Below are positions 1 through 4,067 of a stretch of 7,665 nucleotides of DNA, in pieces. Source of the DNA: an uncultured Pirellula sp. GTDB lineage: Bacteria > Planctomycetota > Planctomycetia > Pirellulales > Pirellulaceae. A program made the translations under genes and the position numbers. The notes beneath the pieces were generated by a model. It searched no databases. It worked only from the letters and a program-made list of their open reading frames with translations, and was not told the origin of the DNA. Position 1 is the stretch's first letter, and every line of letters starts with the position of its first letter. The stretch spans positions 1 through 7,665 of the forward strand of contig CAITIF010000685.1 in the NCBI GenBank assembly GCA_903892365.1, read 5' to 3'.

Positions 1-365
1 AGCAAGTCGTAGTTGCCAGGTCGCTGACGGTTGCCTACTTCATCGGCTGGTCTTGCGAAATTGCGAACCAGAAGCTTTTTCTCTGGGTGCCTTAGATGGA
101 GCAGCGTTTCGAAGTTGCCGTACAGATTCATTTTCTCGGCGGTCGAATTCCCTACCAGCGCGATCCGTTCCCCTTCAAAAAATTGCAACGGCAGAGTGGA
201 TGGTTTCTGCGCCGGGCGTGCCGGACGAGCAGGCATCTTCAGCAATTCTTTTCCTGGAACATCGGAATCTGCGGCAACCAGATTCGAACCCGTTGGGGTG
301 AGCCACCCCAAGCAAAGGACAACAAAAAGACGGGACAAGAGCCGAGTTTTTGGGAATGAATTCAT
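1..365 (-). CDS. Secreted SGNH/GDSL-type protein, N-terminal part (probably a large PVC-type heme-binding protein)
   Basis: This gene is cut by the left edge; 121 codons are visible, starting from ATG at 365. Residues 1-32 look like a Sec signal peptide: basic residues (K6, R8, R12), a hydrophobic stretch LFVVLCLGWL (13-22) and a likely cleavage after LVAA (29-32). A proline/alanine-rich linker follows (about 45-60). From residue 66 comes an SGNH-hydrolase block I, ERIALVGNSTAEKMNLYGNF, in which S74 of GNS takes the place of the nucleophile in GDS(L). RNFARPADEVGNRQRPG follows at 101-117. From memory, this block opens the giant planctomycete exported proteins that join a GDSL domain to a membrane-bound-dehydrogenase-like propeller and a CxxCH cytochrome domain. 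Those later domains are outside the window, so the full architecture is inferred. The protein is probably periplasmic. The gene follows frr on the same strand but lies beyond a hairpin terminator, so it is probably transcribed separately. No convincing Shine-Dalgarno precedes the ATG; the leader is C-rich. Confidence 0.82.
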   Translation of the reverse strand, partial: MNSFPKTRLLSRLFVVLCLGWLTPTGSNLVAADSDVPGKELLKMPARPARPAQKPSTLPLQFFEGERIALVGNSTAEKMNLYGNFETLLHLRHPEKKLLVRNFARPADEVGNRQRPGNYDL

Positions 366-381
366 GTTCGGTGGATAGGAA

Positions 382-405
382 GGTGGGAGGGGTGGGAGTG
401 GAAGG
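382..405 (+). other. G-rich tract (C-rich leader of the minus-strand secreted gene)
   Basis: The plus strand carries closely spaced G runs: GG 382-383, GGG 385-387, GGGG 389-392, GGG 394-396, GG 400-401 and GG 404-405, with 1-3 base spacers. On the minus strand this is a nearly pure pyrimidine stretch ending about 17 bases before the ATG at 365, where a ribosome binding site would be expected to lie. A two-layer G-quadruplex is formally possible on the plus strand. A three-layer one lacks a fourth GGG run. Confidence 0.4.
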
Positions 406-441
406 ATCGATAGTTGCATCCACAAGTAAAAACCAGGGCAA

Positions 442-469
442 GGTTCCAGCATAATTCGATGCTGGAACC
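442..469 (-). terminator. Hairpin terminator after pyrH-frr
   Basis: There is a perfect 11-bp inverted repeat, GGTTCCAGCAT (442-452) with ATGCTGGAACC (459-469), around a 6-base loop. It lies 41 bases downstream of the frr stop and upstream of the next minus-strand gene. In the minus direction a TTTTT run occurs about 10 bases after the stem rather than directly against it, so this is not a textbook intrinsic terminator. Position and stem strength still make termination of the pyrH-frr transcript the most likely role. Confidence 0.65.
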
Positions 470-473
470 GACG

Positions 474-512
474 CACTCAAAATCTACTCGTCAAATCTAC
501 TGACCAAATCTA
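474..512 (-). repeat. Three 13-base tandem units over the frr stop
   Basis: On the minus strand TAGATTTGGTCAG (512-500), TAGATTTGACGAG (499-487) and TAGATTTTGAGTG (486-474) follow head to tail. The first TAG is the frr stop codon. Because the period is 13, the TAG of each unit falls in a different reading frame, so all three frames are closed within 27 bases. In the frr frame itself, readthrough would reach TGA after 11 further codons. The third copy is degenerate after TAGATTT. Confidence 0.6.
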
Positions 513-1070
513 TTCGTCCATAACATCGGTTTCGCGACTCTTGGAGAGTTCACCGACGGCATTCTCGTACTTTTTGGTCAGTTCTTGAATTTCTTCCTTG
601 GTCTTATCGCGATCGTCTTCGCTGATAACTTTATCTTTTTCGGCTGTGTCGACCGCTTTGTTTGCGTCTCGACGAACGTTGCGAATCGACACTCGCGATT
701 CTTCCGACAGTTCCTTAATCCGAGCGACCAGCTTCTTGCGTACATCGGTGCTCAAGGGCGGAATGTTGATTCGAATAATCCGACCGTCGTTTTGCGGATT
801 AAGACCCAATTCGCTGGCAACAATTGCCTTCTCAATGTCTTTGATCGTGCTTGGGTCGAATGGGCGAATCACTAGCTGTTGTGGTTCCGGTGCACCCACG
901 CTCGCCAGCTGCTTCAAGGGTGTTTGAGAACCATAAACAGTGACCTTCACTGAGTCGAGCAGGCCCGGGGTGGCGCGTCCGGTTCGGATGCCAGCTAGGT
1001 TATTTTTAAGAACCCCAAGGGCTTTTTCCATGCGTTCTTCAGCGTCCATCAAGATTTCTTCGACAATCAT
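510..1070 (-). CDS. frr: Ribosome recycling factor (RRF)
   Basis: RRF works in the cytoplasm with EF-G to split the post-termination ribosome and release tRNA and mRNA. The 186-residue product is the normal family length (about 185). Visible hallmarks are the N-terminal helix DAEERMEKAL (9-18), RTGRATP (29-35), the beta-rich domain II region from VTVYGSQTPLKQLA (43-56) through LVIRPFD (66-72), IPPLSTDVRKKL (103-114) and the hinge/helix segment SIRNVRRDA (128-136). The charged C-terminal helix is also as expected. The start at 1070 has a GGAG on the minus strand (1080-1077), six bases upstream. The gene lies 93 bases downstream of pyrH on the same strand, the usual bacterial order. The stop is TAG and lies within a short tandem repeat. 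The product ends in DVMDE. Nothing in the protein looks damaged. Confidence 0.97.
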   Translation of the reverse strand: MIVEEILMDAEERMEKALGVLKNNLAGIRTGRATPGLLDSVKVTVYGSQTPLKQLASVGAPEPQQLVIRPFDPSTIKDIEKAIVASELGLNPQNDGRIIRINIPPLSTDVRKKLVARIKELSEESRVSIRNVRRDANKAVDTAEKDKVISEDDRDKTKEEIQELTKKYENAVGELSKSRETDVMDE

Positions 1071-1127
1071 AATTTGCTCCGAATTGAGAGAAGGGGTGTT
1101 GCGAAATGGGAGAGAGGTAAACCAGAG

Positions 1128-1144
1128 GGCATCACGATGATGCC
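1128..1144 (-). other. Small triloop hairpin between pyrH and frr
   Basis: A perfect 7-bp stem, GGCATCA (1128-1134) with TGATGCC (1138-1144), closes a 3-base loop 19 bases after the pyrH stop. No T-tract follows in the minus direction; what follows is pyrimidine-rich. It could stabilise the pyrH 3' end, act as a processing site, or attenuate transcription slightly between pyrH and frr. It could also be chance. Confidence 0.35.
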
Positions 1145-1163
1145 AAGACCATGCGATCGATGC

Positions 1164-1949
1164 TTAGGTAGCGTTGATCAAGATGCGTTCGCCAGAGGCG
1201 CTTCGAGGGCTGATTCGAGTGCCCACTTTTTGACCGCTTACGGCTTTCACGATGTTGCCATCCTTCTTGAAATTGAAAATCAAGATGGGTAACTGGTGAG
1301 TTCGGCACTGTGCAATCGCCGTGGAATCCATCACTTTTAGGTTTTTCTCCATGACCGTATCGTAATCCAATTCACGGTAGAGGATCGCATGAGGGTTCTT
1401 TTCTGGATCTTCGCTGTAAACGCCGTCTACCCGCGTCGCCTTGAGAACAATATCGGCGTCCAATTCCAACCCTCGGTTGGCAGCGGCCGTATCGGTGGTG
1501 ACGTAGGGAGCCCCGGTGCCGGCAGCTAAAATCACGATTCGCCCCTTTTCGAGATGCCGAATGGCTCGGCGTCGAATAAAAGATTCCGCCACCCCATCCA
1601 TCTTGATGGCCGACATGACCCGAGTCGCACAGCCAATACTTTCCAATGCGTCCTGCATGGCCAACGCGTTGATCACGGTTGCCAACATCCCCATGTAATG
1701 AGCGGTCGCTTCCTGAATCAGTTCGCCGCTGGAGCCTTTGAATTGTGCGCCGCGAAGGATGTTTCCGCCCCCCACCACCAAGGCAATTTGACATCCAAGT
1801 TCGTGCGCTTGTTTGACTTGCTTGGCGATCACGGTCACTTCGTCCATGCTGATGCCGCGTTCGCCGGCATGCGCCAGACTCTCACCGCTCAACTTAAGAA
1901 TGACTCGTTTGTATTGCGGCCGATGCTTTTCTGCGGATTCCTCTGGCAT
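1164..1949 (-). CDS. pyrH: Uridylate kinase (UMP kinase)
   Basis: PyrH phosphorylates UMP to UDP with ATP, the first dedicated step toward UTP and CTP. It is a cytoplasmic hexamer of the amino-acid-kinase fold. The 261-residue product shows the family signatures in order: [13 protein letters not shown] (13-25, phosphate-binding KLSGE), [10 protein letters not shown] (58-67), the [22 protein letters not shown] region (151-172; AD pair at 165-166), [11 protein letters not shown] (176-186) and [10 protein letters not shown] (206-215). The family usually has about 235-250 residues. The extra length is a 12-residue charged N-terminus and a tail of about 18 residues after VGTR. The ATG at 1949 is the earliest possible start, because an in-frame TAA lies five codons upstream. 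There is no clear Shine-Dalgarno before it. The usual upstream partners rpsB-tsf are absent; fabI lies divergently instead. Confidence 0.97.
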   Translation of the reverse strand: MPEESAEKHRPQYKRVILKLSGESLAHAGERGISMDEVTVIAKQVKQAHELGCQIALVVGGGNILRGAQFKGSSGELIQEATAHYMGMLATVINALAMQDALESIGCATRVMSAIKMDGVAESFIRRRAIRHLEKGRIVILAAGTGAPYVTTDTAAANRGLELDADIVLKATRVDGVYSEDPEKNPHAILYRELDYDTVMEKNLKVMDSTAIAQCRTHQLPILIFNFKKDGNIVKAVSGQKVGTRISPRSASGERILINAT

Positions 1950-1958
1950 TGCGTCAGG

Positions 1959-1986
1959 ACTTTATTTTTCGTGTGCGAAGTGACAA
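1959..1986 (-). promoter_or_regulatory. Candidate sigma-70-type promoter for pyrH
   Basis: On the minus strand TTGTCA (1986-1981; 5/6 to TTGACA) is followed after 16 bases by TAAAGT (1964-1959; 4/6 to TATAAT). Transcription would then begin near 1952, only a few bases before the ATG at 1949. That gives an almost leaderless mRNA and would fit the missing Shine-Dalgarno. The TTGTCA belongs to the promoter-proximal copy of an 18-bp tandem repeat. This is pattern reading only, and planctomycete promoters are poorly defined. Confidence 0.35.
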
Positions 1987-2009
1987 TCGACTGCGAAGTG
2001 ACAATCGAT
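1974..2009. repeat. 18-bp tandem duplication upstream of pyrH
   Basis: Plus strand TGCGAAGTGACAATCGAC (1974-1991) is followed directly by TGCGAAGTGACAATCGAT (1992-2009). The copies differ only in the last base. The unit lies in the pyrH/fabI intergenic region, 25-60 bases upstream of the pyrH start. Read on the minus strand each copy contains TTGTCA, a -35-like hexamer. It may be a duplicated operator or promoter box, or a neutral replication-slippage product. Confidence 0.75.
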
Positions 2010-2090
2010 TGGGTCGAACCGCCTTTTTCCAAATTCGCCGGATCGACGCATGAATAATAACCGGAAATGCAAGTCGCCACGAGAAGGGTC

Positions 2091-2120
2091 TTGTCGATTA
2101 TGGTCGGAAACGTGTAGGCT
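2091..2120 (+). promoter_or_regulatory. Weak candidate promoter for fabI
   Basis: TTGTCG (2091-2096) and TAGGCT (2115-2120) are spaced 18 bases apart. Transcription would start around 2127 and give a leader of roughly 47 bases before the fabI ATG at 2174. The -35 box is 4/6 and the -10 box 3/6 to consensus. A promoter must exist somewhere in this divergent region, but the exact boxes are uncertain. Confidence 0.25.
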
Positions 2121-2173
2121 ACGAGAATTGTCGTTTGCTTACCGCTATTCTCGTTTGGACGGAGTTTTGGGTC

Positions 2174-2998
2174 ATGAAATTATTTGAGGGCAAGAAGGGA
2201 TTGATTCTCGGGGTCGCCAACGATCGCTCCATCGCATGGGCTATCGCTCAAGAAATCATGGAACACGGTGGAGTTTGTGGTTTTTCGCATCTTCCCGATA
2301 AGCCCGAAGACGACAAAAAGAAAAATCGGATGCGGGTGTCGAAATGCACCTCCCAATACGAAAGCCAAACCGCTTTTTTGGAGCCGTTGGATGTTCAAGA
2401 CGACGCACAAGTCGACGCGTTCATGAAAATGGCTGGTGAAAAGCTAGGAAATATTGACTTCCTGTTGCACTCCATCGCCTTCGCAGACCGGGATGATTTG
2501 TCGCGCGATACCGTTGAAACCAGCCGTGCTGGATTTAAGTTGGCGATGGACGTCAGCGTTTACAGCTTGATTTCGGTCACCAATGCAGCCCGGCCTTACT
2601 TGAATCCCGAAGCTTCCGTTCTCGCGATGACCTACTTTGGCGGCGAAAAGTGCGTACCGGGCTACAATGTCATGGGAATTTGCAAAGCAGCCTTGGACGC
2701 CACCATTCGGTACTTGGCGTACGACATGGGGCCGAAGAACATCCGAGTCAACGCGGTCAGCGCCGGCCCTCTAAAAACACTCGCAGGTGTTGCTGCTGGA
2801 GTTGGTGAAATGCAAGAATACTATGGATTTGTCGCTCCGATGGGACGCTGTGTCACTCACGAAGAAGTGGGACGATCCGGCGCCTACCTCCTCAGCAACT
2901 ACAGCAATGGAATCACTGGTGAAATCCTCCATGTGGATGCTGGATACAACATCATGGGCAGCCCCGGACGACTGCTTTACGAGTTCGCTAAGAAGTAA
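2174..2998 (+). CDS. fabI: Enoyl-[acyl-carrier-protein] reductase, FabI type
   Basis: FabI reduces trans-2-enoyl-ACP with NAD(P)H, the last step of each fatty-acid elongation cycle, in the cytoplasm. The 274-residue product is a short-chain dehydrogenase of the divergent FabI kind. It has the cofactor loop GVANDRSIAWAIA (13-25), D73 of PLDV, HSIAFA (99-104), and the catalytic tyrosine pattern with Y154 (TYFGG) and Y164-x6-K171 (YNVMGICK). These are followed by KNIRVNAVSAGPLKTLA (188-204) and HVDAGYNIMG (253-262). Between the second strand and D73 it has a longer, lysine-rich stretch (about 41-60) than E. coli FabI. I chose ATG 2174 over the in-frame TTG at 2135. The Rossmann strand begins right after it, and GGAG (2161-2164) lies nine bases upstream. 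The gene is divergent from pyrH and is probably transcribed alone, ending before the hairpin at 3117-3144. Its stop codon lies in a 12-bp duplication. Confidence 0.96.
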   Translation: MKLFEGKKGLILGVANDRSIAWAIAQEIMEHGGVCGFSHLPDKPEDDKKKNRMRVSKCTSQYESQTAFLEPLDVQDDAQVDAFMKMAGEKLGNIDFLLHSIAFADRDDLSRDTVETSRAGFKLAMDVSVYSLISVTNAARPYLNPEASVLAMTYFGGEKCVPGYNVMGICKAALDATIRYLAYDMGPKNIRVNAVSAGPLKTLAGVAAGVGEMQEYYGFVAPMGRCVTHEEVGRSGAYLLSNYSNGITGEILHVDAGYNIMGSPGRLLYEFAKK

Positions 2999-3013
2999 TC
3001 CAAGAAGTAATCT
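2990..3013 (+). repeat. 12-bp in-frame duplication containing the fabI stop
   Basis: AAGAAGTAATCC (2990-3001) is followed directly by AAGAAGTAATCT (3002-3013). The period of 12 keeps frame, so the last codons and stop of fabI (Lys-Lys-stop) occur again four codons later. Readthrough would add only Ser-Lys-Lys before the second TAA. Confidence 0.7.
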
Positions 3014-3116
3014 CGGTGACACATCGGTATTGTCTTGGAAAGGCCACAATCCTTGCGTGCGAAAGTTAGCTACGGTAGTTCGCAATTTCTGGATTCACGG
3101 TTACACTTGAGCATAA

Positions 3117-3144
3117 CTTTAGGGGACTCGTTGTTCCCCTAAAG
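3117..3144 (+). terminator. Hairpin between fabI and tyrA, probable fabI terminator
   Basis: There is a perfect 10-bp stem, CTTTAGGGGA (3117-3126) with TCCCCTAAAG (3135-3144), and an 8-base loop. It lies 118 bases after the fabI stop and 68 bases before the tyrA start. No U-tract adjoins the stem; T-rich sequence (TTGTTTTCCTTG) begins about 13 bases later. Termination of fabI is the simplest reading. A leader element for tyrA is the alternative. Nothing gene-like was seen in the rest of the 2999-3212 gap. Confidence 0.55.
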
Positions 3145-3212
3145 CATGATTGCGGATTGTTTTCCTTGTGTTTTCGGATGCGTTCCAGCACCACTCGAAT
3201 CCTTGAGCATCT

Positions 3213-4067
3213 ATGGTTTGGCAGCGAGTTTGTATTATTGGAGTTGGGTTGCTTGGCGGCTCAATCGGTCTCGCATTGAAACGAAAACGACTTGCCAAGC
3301 AAGTCGTTGGGGTCGGCCGAAACATCGCTAAGCTGGAAACCGCCATTCATCGTGGCGCCATCGACTTGGCGACCGATGATATCTTGGTGGGGGCTAAAGA
3401 CGCCGACTTGGTGATTGCCTGCACGCCTGTTCAGTCCATTGTGGACTCGCTTTGCGTCGCAGCAAGCGTGGCCACCTCCAATGCTATTTTGACGGATGTT
3501 GGCAGCACCAAACAAAGCATCACACGTTCCGCTCTAGGGAGGCTTTCACCCAAGCAATTCATTGGCAGCCACCCCATCGCGGGCGGACACCACAGCGGGG
3601 TAGAACACGCCGTCGGAACGCTCATTGACGGAGCGTTGGTGGTTATTACGCCGTCGGAAAATACCGATCCGGAATTAGTAGACCGAATGTCAGGGTTTTG
3701 GGAGTCGATGGGCGCCAGAATTTGCGTCCTTTCGCCAAAAGATCATGACGAAGCACTCGCTGTGGCAAGTCACTTGCCTCACATGGTCGCTTCCGCGCTT
3801 GCCACCGCAACTCCGCCCGAAATTCTCCAGTTTGTCGGCAAGGGATGGATGGATTCAACGCGGATCGCAGCCAGTAACTCACAATTATGGCGACAGATCT
3901 TGGAAGAAAACCATGTGCCTGCCTTACAAGCGATGAAGAACTTTGCCACAATTTGCGGTTCATGGGTCGAAGCTCTTGAAAAGGGAGATTTCGATCAGAT
4001 CGAACAACTACTCAAAGCGGGAAAAGCAACACGTGAGGCTGTGGCAAGTAGACATTCATCCGGCTAA
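3213..4067 (+). CDS. tyrA: Prephenate dehydrogenase (TyrA family, arogenate specificity not excluded)
   Basis: TyrA oxidatively decarboxylates prephenate (or arogenate) with NAD(P)+ in tyrosine synthesis. The 284-residue product has the N-terminal nucleotide-binding loop GVGLLGGS (10-17), LTDVGSTK (93-100), the substrate/catalytic region FIGSHPIAGGHHSGVEHA (116-133, with H120), DHDE (177-180), SHLPHMVASALA (186-197) and the helical-domain signature GKGWMDSTRIAASNSQLW (209-226). The length matches stand-alone TyrA. There is no chorismate-mutase fusion and no C-terminal ACT domain, so feedback inhibition through ACT is not expected. ATG 3213 is the first possible start, because an in-frame TGA lies three codons upstream. 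No good Shine-Dalgarno precedes it. Its end overlaps the chosen purL start by 35 bases. A perfect hairpin lies within codons 25-32. Confidence 0.94.
   Translation: MVWQRVCIIGVGLLGGSIGLALKRKRLAKQVVGVGRNIAKLETAIHRGAIDLATDDILVGAKDADLVIACTPVQSIVDSLCVAASVATSNAILTDVGSTKQSITRSALGRLSPKQFIGSHPIAGGHHSGVEHAVGTLIDGALVVITPSENTDPELVDRMSGFWESMGARICVLSPKDHDEALAVASHLPHMVASALATATPPEILQFVGKGWMDSTRIAASNSQLWRQILEENHVPALQAMKNFATICGSWVEALEKGDFDQIEQLLKAGKATREAVASRHSSG
3286..3308 (+). other. Perfect 10-bp triloop hairpin inside tyrA
   Basis: AACGACTTGC (3286-3295) pairs with GCAAGTCGTT (3299-3308) around the loop CAA, 73-95 bases into the tyrA coding region. It overlaps the codons for Lys-Arg-Leu-Ala-Lys-Gln-Val-Val, just after the nucleotide-binding loop. 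It may be chance, or a structure affecting early elongation or RNA processing. Confidence 0.5.

Noticed and set aside
31..378. Plus-strand open frames opposite the left-edge secreted gene
   Set aside because: The minus-strand reading has a signal peptide and a clear SGNH block; the plus-strand translations have neither domain nor ribosome binding site.
1372..1794. 140-codon minus-strand frame inside pyrH
   Set aside because: It is an alternate frame of the well-supported pyrH gene with a low-complexity, arginine/glycine-rich translation and no family signature.
1974..2009. CRISPR-like reading of the 18-bp repeat
   Set aside because: There are only two units and no spacers between them; it is a simple tandem duplication.
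1554..2057. 167-codon plus-strand frame across the pyrH start
   Set aside because: It is antisense to pyrH and runs through the tandem repeat; no domain or plausible start signal.
2135..2173. TTG at 2135 as the fabI start
   Set aside because: The added 13 residues are unlike FabI N-termini, and the ATG at 2174 has a GGAG at suitable distance directly before the Rossmann strand.
2999..3212. Possible small gene or riboswitch between fabI and tyrA
   Set aside because: No frame with a convincing start or ribosome binding site was seen, and the only clear structure is the 3117-3144 hairpin; no known riboswitch core was recognised.
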